Assembly: GCF_010093205.1 (NCBI RefSeq)
Contig: NZ_PDWN01000001.1
Location: forward strand, 310,001-374,000
DNA: 64,000 nt
Source: Pseudoxanthomonas daejeonensis
GTDB taxonomy: Bacteria; Pseudomonadota; Gammaproteobacteria; Xanthomonadales; Xanthomonadaceae
Direction: 5' to 3'
In this document: positions 9,393 to 18,262 of the stretch, one piece after another
Numbering within the stretch: position 1 is the first letter of the stretch
Layout of the letters: the number at the start of each line of letters is the position of its first letter
Position numbers and translations under genes: made by a program
Notes under the pieces: generated by a model
Seen by the model: the letters and a program-made list of their open reading frames with translations, nothing else
The model's database searches: none
Told to the model about the DNA's origin: nothing

Positions 9393-10316
9393 TCATGGAA
9401 TCAGGTTGCGTCGCAGCGCCGGCACCTGCCGCGCGAGTTCGTCGGCGACGGTGGCGGCGAAGAAGTCCGCGCCCTCGCGACCCAGATGGGTGTAATCGAA
9501 CGCGGCCTTGGGCGTACCCATCGGCTCGACCGCGGCATTGTCCTGCGCCACTGCGCGCGTCGGCGTCGGCTTCGCCACCGCATCGACCGTCATCGGGGGC
9601 GGTGCGCCGATGGTGGTGCCGGCCTGTGCGGCGGTGACCTGCGCGGGGAGCGGCCGCGCCTGGGCGAAGCGCATCGCCTGGACCGGACCCATGCCCTGCA
9701 CCGCGGCGACGCTGCGCGCGTGGAGGTCCACCAGCGGCACATCGAGTTCGGCGGCGACCTTGCGCGTGGCGTCGGCCCACGGGGCGAGATCGTCGATGAG
9801 CACGCCGTCCTTGAACTGGCGCCGGGTCAGCGGGGTCAGCAGCACCGGCACGGCACCCGCAGCGCGTACTTCGCGAACGTAGCGGCGCAGGTTCTCCGGG
9901 AACTCGGTCGCCAGGTCGGTCGAACGGCCGGGCTTGCCCGGCTGGTCGTTGTGGCCGAACTGGATCAGCACATACACGCCACCGGCGTAAGCATCGCCGC
10001 GCATCTCGTGCAAGGCGATGTCCCAGGATCCTTCGGCGCGGTAGTTGTAGGTGCTGCGCCCGCCGCGGGCCAGGTTCACGCAGGCCAGGAACGAGGCCAC
10101 GTGGTCGGCGCAGAACGACGGGCCCCAGCCGCCCTGCACCGCGGTGGTCGAATCGCCGACCAGGATGATCTTGCTGGCGCGGATGGGCGTGACTGGCGGC
10201 CGTTCGGCCACCGACGGATCGACCGTGGCCTGGCTGGCGGCGGCACAGCCCAACAGCAGCAGCAATAAGGGCAAGCGGGAAAGGCGGCGGCGAGCGGCGG
10301 TCGAAGGGTCGGGCAT
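9393..10316 (-). CDS. Rhamnogalacturonan acetylesterase-like SGNH hydrolase (CE12-type)
   Basis: A 307-aa SGNH hydrolase that probably removes acetyl groups from the galacturonate residues of rhamnogalacturonan. The N-terminus has a lipoprotein signal with lipobox LLGC (Cys24). Block I is VGDSTTA (nucleophile Ser56), block II NLARGGRSTYNY, block III IQFGHNDQPG, and block V DYTHLGREG with catalytic Asp274 and His277. An insert of about 60 residues rich in Ala, Pro and Thr (around 210-265) sits before block V; it is low-complexity and probably a surface loop. The gene is divergent from the GH43 gene, and each promoter side carries a copy of the locus operator motif. A second esterase of this family, fused to a cupin, is encoded at 23273. 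Confidence 0.85.
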   Translation of the reverse strand: MPDPSTAARRRLSRLPLLLLLLGCAAASQATVDPSVAERPPVTPIRASKIILVGDSTTAVQGGWGPSFCADHVASFLACVNLARGGRSTYNYRAEGSWDIALHEMRGDAYAGGVYVLIQFGHNDQPGKPGRSTDLATEFPENLRRYVREVRAAGAVPVLLTPLTRRQFKDGVLIDDLAPWADATRKVAAELDVPLVDLHARSVAAVQGMGPVQAMRFAQARPLPAQVTAAQAGTTIGAPPPMTVDAVAKPTPTRAVAQDNAAVEPMGTPKAAFDYTHLGREGADFFAATVADELARQVPALRRNLIP

Positions 10317-10365
10317 GGCGTCTGGTCTGGTTTCGGAAGAGGTCCGGCGGACCGGGACCGGAGTG

Positions 10366-10382
10366 GACTATCGGTGTCATCC
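10366..10382 (-). promoter_or_regulatory. Putative LacI-type operator, esterase side
   Basis: ACTATCGGTGTCATCCG contains the half-site CGGTGTCAT, 50 bp upstream of the esterase start at 10316. It is the second-best match to the 558 and 10489 sites. Its position suggests control of the minus-strand gene. Confidence 0.45.
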
Positions 10383-10488
10383 GGCCATGGCGAACCACCC
10401 GCGGACAATCCGACTTTAGCCGCGCCCGCGCCGCGCACCGTGTTGCGGCGCAGGATGCCGGTAGCGCATGCGGTCTGCTACGGTCGAC

Positions 10489-10505
10489 TGACCATCGGTG
10501 TCATC
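10489..10505 (+). promoter_or_regulatory. Putative LacI-type operator, GH43 side
   Basis: TGACCATCGGTGTCATC lies 54 bp upstream of the GH43 start. It shares all 17 bases with the site at 558 upstream of the receptor, which is strong evidence that it is a functional binding site and not chance. Confidence 0.55.
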
Positions 10506-10558
10506 CGTGGTTTTCGCGACTTCGCACCGCCTCCCCCGCGCCCGCCCAAGGACCAGAC

Positions 10559-12169
10559 ATGGCCCTCCGTCCATTTCATTCCCTACTGTTCCTCACACTG
10601 CCGCTGCTCGCGACCCTCGCACTGGCGCCCATCGCCGGCGCGGTCGATGCCGCCAGCCCGTGGAAGCGTGGCATCGAGCACCAGCGCCAGGCCGACCTCG
10701 GCGACGGCACCTTCCTCAACCCGGTGTTCGCCGGCGACCGGCCCGACCCGTCGGTGCTCAAGGACGGCGACGACTATTACCTGACCTCGTCCTCGTTCGA
10801 CGCTTATCCCGGCCTGCCGATCTGGCACTCACGCGACCTGGTGAACTGGCAGCCGCTCGGCCACGCGATCACGAAGAACGTCGGATCGATCTGGGCGCCG
10901 GACATCATCAGGCATGGGGACCGCTACTACATCTACTTCCCCGCCCGCACCGGCGGCACCGAGGGCGTCACCCGGAGCAACTACGTGGTCTGGGCCGACG
11001 ACATCCGCGGTCCCTGGAGCGAGCCGGTCAACATCGGCCTGGGCAAGTACATCGACCCGGGCCACGCGGTCGGCGAAGACGGCAAGCGCTACCTGTTCCT
11101 GTCCGGGGGCGACTACGTGCAGCTGGCCGACGACGGCCTGAGCGTGGTCGGGGAACCGAAGCACGTGTATGACGGCTGGAAGTATCCCGAAAGCTGGGAC
11201 GTGGAGGGCTACGCGCAGGAAGGCCCGAAGATCAACAAGCGCGGGGACTGGTACTACATGACCACCGCGGTCGGCGGCACCGCCGGCCCGCCGACCGGGC
11301 ACATGGTGATCACCGCGCGCTCCAGGTCGATCCATGGCCCGTGGGAGAACTCGCCGCACAACCCGATCGTGCGCACCGTCGACCGCAGCGAGCCGTGGTG
11401 GTCGCGCGGACACGCCACCGTGATCGAAGGTACCGACGGCCGCTGGTGGACGATGTACCACGGCTACGAGAACGGCTACTGGACGCTGGGCCGGCAGGCG
11501 CTGCTTGAACCGATCGAGTGGACCGACGATGGCTGGTTCGTGGCTAGGGGCGGTGACCTCGGACAGCCGCTGAAGAAGCCGGGCGGGGAGTCGGTGGGCC
11601 AGCACGGCATGGCGCTGTCGGACACGTTCGACGGCAAGCGACTGGGACACCAATGGTCCTTCTTCAATCCCGCGCAGGACGAGTACCGGCGCCTGTCGTT
11701 CGGCAACGGCACGATGAGCGTGCAGGGCAAGGGCAAGACGCCGCGCGACAGCTCGCCGCTGACCGTGATCGCCGGCGACAAGGCCTACCAGTTCGAAGTG
11801 GAGATGGAGATCGAACCGGGTGCGATCGGCGGCGCGCTGCTGTTCTACAGCGACCGCCTGTACGTGGGCGTGGGCAGCAATGGCGAGAAGTTCGTCATGC
11901 ACCGCTACGGCCAGGAACGCCCGAGCAACGGACTGGCCGCGGGCAAGGGCGGCAAGCTGTGGCTGCGGGTGACCAACAACCAGCACATCATCACCTTCCA
12001 TACCAGCACCGACGGCAAGACCTGGGAGAAGTACCCGGTGCAGATGGAAGTGTCCGGCTACCACCACAACGTCGCCGGCCAGTTCCTGGCGCTGAAGCCG
12101 GCGATCTATGCCGCCGGCGAAGGCAAGGTGCACTTCCGCGACTTCAGGTATCGCGCGCTCGACTACTGA
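10559..12169 (+). CDS. GH43-family glycoside hydrolase (arabinan/galactan/xyloside-type)
   Basis: A secreted 536-aa enzyme. Signal peptide residues 1-~31 end in AGAVDA. The five-bladed propeller begins at NPVFAGDRPDPSVLK (general base Asp in RPDPS) and continues through SSFDAYPGLPIWHSRDLVNW and GSIWAPDIIRHGDRYY, with a catalytic Glu candidate in SWDVEGYAQEGPKI. Residues ~350-536 form a second beta-sandwich (LSDTFDGKRLGHQWSFF ... VHFRDFRYRALDY), as in many GH43 enzymes. In a pectin locus, the likely substrates are arabinan or galactan side chains of rhamnogalacturonan I. Subfamily and linkage cannot be fixed from inspection. The next gene follows after 25 bp and is probably co-transcribed. Confidence 0.88.
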   Translation: MALRPFHSLLFLTLPLLATLALAPIAGAVDAASPWKRGIEHQRQADLGDGTFLNPVFAGDRPDPSVLKDGDDYYLTSSSFDAYPGLPIWHSRDLVNWQPLGHAITKNVGSIWAPDIIRHGDRYYIYFPARTGGTEGVTRSNYVVWADDIRGPWSEPVNIGLGKYIDPGHAVGEDGKRYLFLSGGDYVQLADDGLSVVGEPKHVYDGWKYPESWDVEGYAQEGPKINKRGDWYYMTTAVGGTAGPPTGHMVITARSRSIHGPWENSPHNPIVRTVDRSEPWWSRGHATVIEGTDGRWWTMYHGYENGYWTLGRQALLEPIEWTDDGWFVARGGDLGQPLKKPGGESVGQHGMALSDTFDGKRLGHQWSFFNPAQDEYRRLSFGNGTMSVQGKGKTPRDSSPLTVIAGDKAYQFEVEMEIEPGAIGGALLFYSDRLYVGVGSNGEKFVMHRYGQERPSNGLAAGKGGKLWLRVTNNQHIITFHTSTDGKTWEKYPVQMEVSGYHHNVAGQFLALKPAIYAAGEGKVHFRDFRYRALDY

Positions 12170-12194
12170 GCGCGGCCACAGCTACGTGACTCGC

Positions 12195-13430
12195 ATGTTG
12201 CCCGCCATCGCGTTCGCCATCGCGGCTGCGGCCGCGATGATCCCTGCCGCGCAAGCCGGGTACCCGACCTCCGTGGAGGCCGCGCCGTACTCGCTGGCAC
12301 CCGGGCTGTTCGAGCCGGCTTCGCCGGACCTGGGCCTGCGCCGCGCGCCGGGCACCGAGGACATCACGGTGTTCGCGCCTGCCGCCGGGGAGGGACTGTT
12401 CAACAACGGCGCGGTGCTGGTCGGGTTCAAGGGCCGGCTGTACGCGCAGTGGCAGAACTCGGCGCGCGACGAGGATTCGCCCGACACGCGCGTGCTCGCC
12501 AGCCACAGCGACGACGGCATCCACTGGAGCGCGCCGCAGGTCCTGGTGGCGGCCGGCAGCGGCGACACGATGTATTCCAACGGTGGCTGGTGGAGCGATG
12601 GCCAGACGCTGGTTGCCTATCTCAACGTCTGGCCAACCGGCTTCCAGTCGGGTGACGGCGGCTGGACCGAGTACATGCTCAGCCGCGATGGCGCGTCCTG
12701 GTCGGCGCCACAGCGCGTGCTCGGCGCGGACGGTGCGCCGGTCGAGGGCATCATCGAACAGGATCCGCATGCCCTGGCCGGTGGCCGCGTCATCACCGCG
12801 TTCCATACCCGGCCGGGGATGATCGTCGCGCCGTTCTTCACCGACGATCCGCTCGGCATCAGCGGCTGGCAGCGCGGCGCGATGGCCAACCTGCCGCACG
12901 AGGGCCGGGTCAGCCGCGAGCTGGAACCGAGCCTGTTCCTGCGCCGTGATGACGACGGCGCGGAGTGCGCGGTGATGGTGTTCCGCGACCAGGCCAGCAG
13001 CTTCCGGCAACTGGCCAGCGAAAGCTGCGATCGCGGCGAGCACTGGACGACGCCCGCGCTGACCGCGATGCCCGACGCCCGGGCCAAGCAGAGCGCCGGC
13101 AACCTGCCCGATGGCACGGCGTTCCTGGTCAACGCGCCCAACATCGATCGCGTGCGCATCCCGCTGGCGGTGACGCTGTCGAACGACGGCGAATGCTTCG
13201 ATCGCGCCTTCCTGCTGCGCGGACGGCGCGACCTGCCCGCACTGCGCCACGAGGGTCGCTACAAGCGACCTGGATACCACTATCCCAAGAGCGTGGTCTG
13301 GAGCGGCTTCCTCTACGTGGCCTACGCCATCAACAAGGAAGACATCGCGCTCACCCGCGTACCGGTGTCGTCCTTGCAGGATGAAGCCAGGCGAGGCGCC
13401 GACTGCAGCGGCAGCATTTCAGCCCCGTAG
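12195..13430 (+). CDS. Secreted Asp-box beta-propeller protein (sialidase-like fold)
   Basis: A 411-aa protein with a signal peptide (MLPAIAFAIAAAAAMIPAAQA). It has at least three Asp-box motifs S-x-D-x-G-x-x-W: SHSDDGIHW, SRDGASW and SCDRGEHW. These mark a sialidase-type six-bladed propeller. Nothing in the locus suggests sialic acid, and the fold is also used by polysaccharide lyases and other hydrolases, so I leave the reaction open. Context suggests a pectic side-chain substrate. The start could be the ATG at 12195 or an in-frame GTG at 12186. The stop codon TAG is part of the GTAG head of a REP element beginning at 13427, so the C-terminus was set by that repeat. Confidence 0.78.
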   Translation: MLPAIAFAIAAAAAMIPAAQAGYPTSVEAAPYSLAPGLFEPASPDLGLRRAPGTEDITVFAPAAGEGLFNNGAVLVGFKGRLYAQWQNSARDEDSPDTRVLASHSDDGIHWSAPQVLVAAGSGDTMYSNGGWWSDGQTLVAYLNVWPTGFQSGDGGWTEYMLSRDGASWSAPQRVLGADGAPVEGIIEQDPHALAGGRVITAFHTRPGMIVAPFFTDDPLGISGWQRGAMANLPHEGRVSRELEPSLFLRRDDDGAECAVMVFRDQASSFRQLASESCDRGEHWTTPALTAMPDARAKQSAGNLPDGTAFLVNAPNIDRVRIPLAVTLSNDGECFDRAFLLRGRRDLPALRHEGRYKRPGYHYPKSVVWSGFLYVAYAINKEDIALTRVPVSSLQDEARRGADCSGSISAP

Positions 13431-13522
13431 GGGCGGGCATGACCGCGACACCGACACCGTCGGCAGAGGCGTAAGCGGCGTCGCGAGTCCCACGCCCGTG
13501 TCGCGGTCATGCCCGCTCCTAC
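13427..13522. repeat. Paired inverted GTAG REP elements (BIME-like)
   Basis: It begins GTAGGGGCGGGCATGACCGC and ends in the reverse complement of GTAGGAGCGGGCATGACCGC. The two outer arms match over more than 20 bp with one mismatch and enclose about 45 bp with smaller hairpins. The whole intergenic space between two convergent genes is essentially this element, which could also end transcription from both sides. The plus-strand gene takes its stop codon from the first GTAG. Confidence 0.8.
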
Positions 13523-13574
13523 AGGAGGCAACACGCACTGCGCGCACATGCCGAACCCAGCGTCGCGCTGGCGC

Positions 13575-15212
13575 CTACATCGTCCCGCGCTGCACGAACG
13601 GTGCCTGCTGCCAGAACCGGCGCTCGCCACCCCGCGGGTCGTCCGCCAGCGTCGCTGGCACGTCGAACAGCAGCGTCTGCCGCCGCGCCATCGTGTACGG
13701 CTCCCAGCGCGCGAGGCCGGCGTGGTTGGGATCGCCATGCCGGGCCAACGCCAGCAGGGCATCGCTCATGCGGTCGGCCAGTGCCTGCGCATCGGCGCCG
13801 TCTCCGGTACGCGAACCCGGCTGGCGCACGTTGTCGAAAACCAGCGGGATATCGAGCGTGTGGAAGGCGCGGAACTTCCCTTCGTCCAGCGGCGAACCCC
13901 AGTCCAGCTGGTACGCCCAGGTCGGTGCGGCCCCGGCCGGCTGGCGTGCGCGCGCCTCGAGCTCTTCCACCGCGCCACGCCAGGAGCGGCCGGCGGTGGT
14001 CGCGGCGAAGAACACTTCCGACGGCGTGTACTGCGGATAGAGGCGGCGGTACTCCTCCACCACCAGGTCGCTGCGGATATCGACGAACTGCTGCCGCTCC
14101 AGCCGCGCCGGCAGCTCGTCCCAGGCCAGCGCGAAGTTCTTCGCGTCGTTGCCCAGGAAGGCGCGGGTCTCGTCGCGGGTGTTGCCGATCACCATCGGGA
14201 TCGCCATCGACTGCGCCGGCGCGTCGGGCCAGAACGGATGCCGTGGTACCACTTCACCGTCCATCACCGGGCCGAAGTACAGGCGCGTGTCCTCCACGCG
14301 CGAGAAGTCGCGCACCATGGTCGCCTCCAGGAGCTGCGCCGCCGGCAGCGCGCGCAGCCGTGCGATCGCGTCGGGCGCGGCCGGATCAAGGCCCAGCGTG
14401 GCGATGAACAGCTGCGCGCGTTGGGTCGCCGCACGCGGCCCGGCCGCGGTGACCTGCTGCCCGCTCATCGTCCAGGCGCGATGGAACAGCCCGCGCGCAG
14501 CCGGCATCGCCATCAGCGTGGCGATCTTGGCGCCGCCGCCGGACTGGCCGAACACGGTGACATTGGCCGGGTCGCCACCGAAGCCGGCGATGTTGTCGCG
14601 CACCCATTGCAGCGCCAGCACCAGGTCGAGCTGGCCCGCATTTCCCGACGCCCCGAGTCCGCTCCCGGCGACCTGGCCGAGGTGGAGGTAGCCGAAGGCG
14701 TTGAGGCGGTGGTTCACGGTGACCACGACTACGTCGCCGCGTTGGCACAGGCGCGTGCCGTCGTAAAGCGGATTGCTGCCCGAACCGGTGTCGTAGCCGC
14801 CGCCGTGGATGTAGAACAGCACCGGTCGCTTGCCGCCGTCGCGCAGGGCGGGCGTCCACACGTTGAGGAACAGGCAGTCCTCGCTGCCCGGACCGTCGTT
14901 GCCACGCTGCGGTGCAGAGCCGCCGAAGGCCAGCGCCGTGGCGACGCCGTTCCATGCGTGCGGCGCGCGCGGCGCCTGGAAGCGCGTAGTCGAGGTGTCC
15001 GCGCCGTAGCGGATGCCCCTGAACACATGCAGGCCTTGCTCGCGCGCGCCGCGCACGCGTCCGGCGCGGGTGGCGGCGACGGTCGTGGCTTCGCCGGCGG
15101 CGAACGCGACCGGCGCCATGCCCACCAGCGCGAGCCCGGCGCCTGCCACCTGCAGCAGGCGGCGACGTCGCGGGTCCAAGGGCAGGGCTTCGTCGGGGGA
15201 AAGGTCGGTCAT
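13575..15212 (-). CDS. Type-B carboxylesterase (secreted, pectin locus)
   Basis: A 545-aa alpha/beta-hydrolase of the carboxylesterase type B family. The N-terminus carries a twin-arginine-like signal (RRRRLLQVAGAGLALVGM ending AFA), so export is likely. Family blocks are EDCLFLNVWTP, FYIHGGGYDTGSG (oxyanion hole), VFGQSGGGAKIATL (nucleophile Ser), TRDETRAFLG (acidic residue) and RAFHTLDIPLVFDN (catalytic His). In this locus it might remove acetyl, methyl or feruloyl esters from pectin; the specificity is not readable. AGGAG precedes the ATG and overlaps the stop codon of the upstream hydrolase gene, 2 nt away, so the two esterases are translated together. Confidence 0.85.
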   Translation of the reverse strand: MTDLSPDEALPLDPRRRRLLQVAGAGLALVGMAPVAFAAGEATTVAATRAGRVRGAREQGLHVFRGIRYGADTSTTRFQAPRAPHAWNGVATALAFGGSAPQRGNDGPGSEDCLFLNVWTPALRDGGKRPVLFYIHGGGYDTGSGSNPLYDGTRLCQRGDVVVVTVNHRLNAFGYLHLGQVAGSGLGASGNAGQLDLVLALQWVRDNIAGFGGDPANVTVFGQSGGGAKIATLMAMPAARGLFHRAWTMSGQQVTAAGPRAATQRAQLFIATLGLDPAAPDAIARLRALPAAQLLEATMVRDFSRVEDTRLYFGPVMDGEVVPRHPFWPDAPAQSMAIPMVIGNTRDETRAFLGNDAKNFALAWDELPARLERQQFVDIRSDLVVEEYRRLYPQYTPSEVFFAATTAGRSWRGAVEELEARARQPAGAAPTWAYQLDWGSPLDEGKFRAFHTLDIPLVFDNVRQPGSRTGDGADAQALADRMSDALLALARHGDPNHAGLARWEPYTMARRQTLLFDVPATLADDPRGGERRFWQQAPFVQRGTM

Positions 15213-15214
15213 GC

Positions 15215-16237
15215 TCACTCCTGGAGAGGCGCCGCCGGCAGCGGCGCGTGGGCGCGGATCCATGCGATAGCCAGCTGCGGCCAGAGCGCCAGGGTTCCAC
15301 GTGCCTCGCGCACGCCGAAGCCATGCCCGCCATGTGCGTAGAGGTGGGTTTCGTGTTCGATGCCGGCACGGCGCAGGGCGGCTTCGAATAGCAGCGTGTT
15401 TTCCACCGGCACTACCGCGTCGTCCTGCGCATGCAGGAGGAAGACCGGCGGGGTCTTCGCGTCGACGCGGTGCTGCAGCGAATAGGCGGCTACCGACCTG
15501 GCCTCGGGCGCGTCGCCCAGCAATTTCTGTCGTGAGCCGGGGTGGGCAAGAGCGCCCATGTCGATCACCGGATAGACCAGCACCGCATACGCCGGCCGCG
15601 CCTCCAGCGCATCGGCCGCGTCGACCGGCGCATGGAGGCGCTCGGCATGCCGCGTGGCCAGGCTCGCAGCCACGTGGCCGCCGGCCGAGAAGCCCATCAC
15701 GCCGAGGCTGTCGGCATCGATGCCCCAATCGCCCGCATGCCGGCGGATCAGTCGCATCGCCCGCTGCGCGTCAGCCAGCGGCACGTCGCGCGCTTCGCGA
15801 TGACCCTCGCCCGGCAGCCGGTAACGCAGCACGAACAGGGTCAGCCCGGCGTCTTCCGCGAAAGCCGGCACCAGGGCGCTGCCCTCCTTGTCCAGGACCA
15901 CGCGCTGGTAGCCGCCGCCGGGGATGACCAGCAGGGCACGTCCATCCGGGCGGGTCGGGCGGTAGACGGTGAGGGACGGCACGCTGATCGCGTCGGCATA
16001 GCGGTCGGGCAGGGCCGGGTCGGCGCTGCGTTCGACCACGCGCTGGTCCAGCGCCAGTCCCTCGGTGCCGGGCGGCGTCGAAGGCCACAGCGGCACCTCG
16101 ACCGGAGCTGCCGACAAGGCCGGTGCCGCCGCCGACAGAGCCAGAAGCAGCACCACCCCGACAACCCCGGACAACGGCCTGCATACCCCGCGACGGGCAG
16201 CGGGAAGGAGCTCGAATTGGCGGTAAAGCGCGGACAT
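15215..16237 (-). CDS. Alpha/beta-hydrolase esterase, acetylxylan-esterase-like
   Basis: A 340-aa exported alpha/beta-hydrolase. After an N-terminal membrane or signal segment (GVVGVVLLLALSAAAPALSA) come LLVIPGGGYQRVV (oxyanion region), GVMGFSAGGHVAASL (nucleophile Ser), LHAQDDAVVP (Asp) and YAHGGHGFG (His). This set is typical of small esterases of the acetylxylan-esterase/BD-FAE type found in polysaccharide loci. Deacetylation of pectic oligosaccharides is the likely role (inference). It is the first gene of a two-gene operon with the type-B carboxylesterase. It is divergent from the FAA-hydrolase/TRAP operon, with a shared operator-like site at 16303. Confidence 0.82.
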   Translation of the reverse strand: MSALYRQFELLPAARRGVCRPLSGVVGVVLLLALSAAAPALSAAPVEVPLWPSTPPGTEGLALDQRVVERSADPALPDRYADAISVPSLTVYRPTRPDGRALLVIPGGGYQRVVLDKEGSALVPAFAEDAGLTLFVLRYRLPGEGHREARDVPLADAQRAMRLIRRHAGDWGIDADSLGVMGFSAGGHVAASLATRHAERLHAPVDAADALEARPAYAVLVYPVIDMGALAHPGSRQKLLGDAPEARSVAAYSLQHRVDAKTPPVFLLHAQDDAVVPVENTLLFEAALRRAGIEHETHLYAHGGHGFGVREARGTLALWPQLAIAWIRAHAPLPAAPLQE

Positions 16238-16302
16238 GGAACCCCCGTCGGGATGTTGCATTGCAGCGTGCAGTGGCGCATTGACGCAGTGCACATTGCG
16301 GC

Positions 16303-16320
16303 ATGACACCGGTTTACCAT
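16303..16320 (+). promoter_or_regulatory. Putative LacI-type operator in divergent esterase / TRAP promoter region
   Basis: ATGACACCGGTTTACCAT is a near palindrome of the form ATGACACCGG/TTTACCAT. It closely matches the site before kduI (AATGACACCGGTTACCG). A -10-like TATACA overlaps its right end at 16320. It could control both the esterase pair and the FAA/TRAP operon. Confidence 0.6.
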
Positions 16321-16388
16321 ATACAGCTTCCACGGCCGCTGTCGATCCGCGGCGCAACACGCAAAACGCACATTTCCCGGGAGACACC

Positions 16389-17231
16389 TTGAGCACGCTT
16401 ACAGGCCATCAGGACGATATGCCGGCTTCGCCGGAGCTGTCCGCCATCGCGGACAGTTTCGTCGCCGCCCGGCGCAAGGGCGCCTCGCTGGAGGGCTTCC
16501 CCGGCAGCATCCCGGACGACCTGGTCACCGCATATCGGGTCCAGGATCTGGCCATCGCCCAGTGGCCCGACCAGGTGGTCGGCTGGAAAGTCGGCTACAT
16601 CGCCGAGGAGCGCCGCGACCTCTCCGGGGACGAGCGCCTGCTCGGTCCGGTCTTCGCCCGCCAGCTCTGGAATGCTACCGGTAGCAGTACGCCGATTCCG
16701 GTGTTCGTCGGCGGTTTCGGCGCGGTCGAGGCCGAGTACGTCCTGCGCCTGGACGCTGACGCCCCGGCCGGCAAGCTCGACTGGACCCCGGCCGAAGCCG
16801 CGGCCCTGCCGGCGACCCTGTACATCGGCGTCGAGGTGGCCAGCAGCCCGCTGGCGACGATCAACCAGCTTGGCCCGCGCGTGGTCGTATCCGATTTCGG
16901 CAACAACAACGGCCTGATCCTGGGCGCGGAAGTGCCGGACTGGACCGCGCGCGACGAGTCGTCGCTGCTGGCCGAGACCTTCATCGAGGACGCCAGCGTC
17001 GGCACCGGTGGCGCGACGCGCCTGCCGGGCGGCCTGCGCGCCGCCTTCGCCTTCGCCCTGTCGCGTTCGGCCAGGCGCGGGCGCCCGCTCAAGGCCGGCG
17101 AGTACGTCGCCACCGGCAACGCCACCGGCATCCACGACATCGCCGCCGGGCAGCGTGCCCGCGTCGTGTTCCAGGGGCATGGCACGCTCGACTGCCACGC
17201 CGTGCCCGCCAGCGAGGAGAGCCCCGCATGA
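16389..17231 (+). CDS. FAA-hydrolase-family enzyme (2-keto-4-pentenoate hydratase-like)
   Basis: A cytoplasmic protein of about 280 aa. The fold is that of the fumarylacetoacetate hydrolase / 2-keto-4-pentenoate hydratase family: VVGWKVGYIAEERR, GGFGAVEAEYVLRL (acidic metal ligands), SDFGNNNGLILG, and GEYVATGNATGIHDI near the end. The probable start is a TTG at 16389, 6 nt after GGGAG; an ATG at 16419 is the alternative. The TRAP binding-protein gene overlaps its stop by 4 bp, so it is translationally coupled to the transporter. That suggests the enzyme acts on the imported compound or a near product, perhaps a 2-keto-3-deoxy sugar acid. The exact substrate is unknown. Confidence 0.8.
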   Translation: MSTLTGHQDDMPASPELSAIADSFVAARRKGASLEGFPGSIPDDLVTAYRVQDLAIAQWPDQVVGWKVGYIAEERRDLSGDERLLGPVFARQLWNATGSSTPIPVFVGGFGAVEAEYVLRLDADAPAGKLDWTPAEAAALPATLYIGVEVASSPLATINQLGPRVVVSDFGNNNGLILGAEVPDWTARDESSLLAETFIEDASVGTGGATRLPGGLRAAFAFALSRSARRGRPLKAGEYVATGNATGIHDIAAGQRARVVFQGHGTLDCHAVPASEESPA

Positions 17232-18253
17232 CCACCGGCCTGACCCGGCGCCGCCTGCTGCTGGGCGGCGCCAGCGCCGCCTGTGCGCTGCCGCTGGCCA
17301 TGGGCAACCGTGCCTTCGCCAGCTCGGACAAGATCGACGGCGCCGGCCACCGCGTCCTGACCGCCAGCGACGTGCATGTCACCGACTACCCGACGGTGGA
17401 AGCCGTGCGCTGGATCGGGCAGACGCTCGAGCGCGAGACCGGCGGCCGGCTGAAGATCCGCCTCTACCACTCCGGCCAGCTCGGCCGCGAGGCCGAGGCG
17501 ATCGACATGGCCCGCTACGGCGTCATCGACATCACCCGCGTGTTCTCCGGCGCGCTGAACAACGCGTTCCCGCTGACCCAGGCGCTGTGCCTGCCGTACG
17601 TGTTCGACTCGATCGACCACATGCGCCGGGTGATCGACGGCGACGTCGGCGACGAGGTGCTGCGCAGCTTCGAGACCCGCGACCTGGTCGGCCTGGCGAT
17701 CTACGACTCCGGCGCGCGCTGCTTCTACAACACCAAGCACCCGATCGTGGAGCCCGAGGACCTGCACGGCCTGAAGATGCGCGTGGCCGCCTCGGACATC
17801 TTCATCAAGCTGGTGCGCCTGCTGGGCGCCAACCCGACGCCGATGTCGCTGGGCGAGACGTTCTCGGCGATGGAGACGCACATGATCGACGGCGCCGAGA
17901 ACAACATGCGCAGCTTCCACTCCAGCCGCCACTTCGAGGCGGCCCGGTACTGGTCGGAGACGCGCCACTCCTACGCCCCCGACGTGCTGATCATGTCGCG
18001 CGAGAGCTTCCTCTCGCTGACCCCGTCCGACCGCGAGCTGCTGGTGCGCGTGGCGCGCGATTCGGTGCCGGTGATGCGCGCCAAGTGGGACGAATCCGAA
18101 GGCGTGGCCCGCAAGGCCGTGCTCGAGTACGGGATCAAGACCAACGACGTCGACCTGCCGGCATTCCACAAGGCGGCCCAGCCGCTGCTGGACGAATACC
18201 ACCAGAAGCCCGACATCGAAGCCCTCTACCGTCGCATCCGCGACCTCGCCTGA
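17228..18253 (+). CDS. dctP: TRAP transporter substrate-binding protein (DctP family)
   Basis: A 341-aa periplasmic receptor for a TRAP transporter. The N-terminus TRRRLLLGGASAACALPLAMG is a twin-arginine signal, which is less common than Sec for this family. Family features include RLKIRLYHSGQLGREAEAID, FDSIDHMRRVIDG, LHGLKMRVAASDIF with the carboxylate-binding Arg region, and SLGETFSAMETHMIDGAENN. Within the locus the ligand is probably an (unsaturated) galacturonate, a digalacturonate or a 5-keto-4-deoxyuronate (inference). ATG overlaps the stop of the FAA-hydrolase gene, and DctQ and DctM follow directly. Confidence 0.92.
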   Translation: MTTGLTRRRLLLGGASAACALPLAMGNRAFASSDKIDGAGHRVLTASDVHVTDYPTVEAVRWIGQTLERETGGRLKIRLYHSGQLGREAEAIDMARYGVIDITRVFSGALNNAFPLTQALCLPYVFDSIDHMRRVIDGDVGDEVLRSFETRDLVGLAIYDSGARCFYNTKHPIVEPEDLHGLKMRVAASDIFIKLVRLLGANPTPMSLGETFSAMETHMIDGAENNMRSFHSSRHFEAARYWSETRHSYAPDVLIMSRESFLSLTPSDRELLVRVARDSVPVMRAKWDESEGVARKAVLEYGIKTNDVDLPAFHKAAQPLLDEYHQKPDIEALYRRIRDLA

Positions 18254-18262
18254 ACCGGACCC

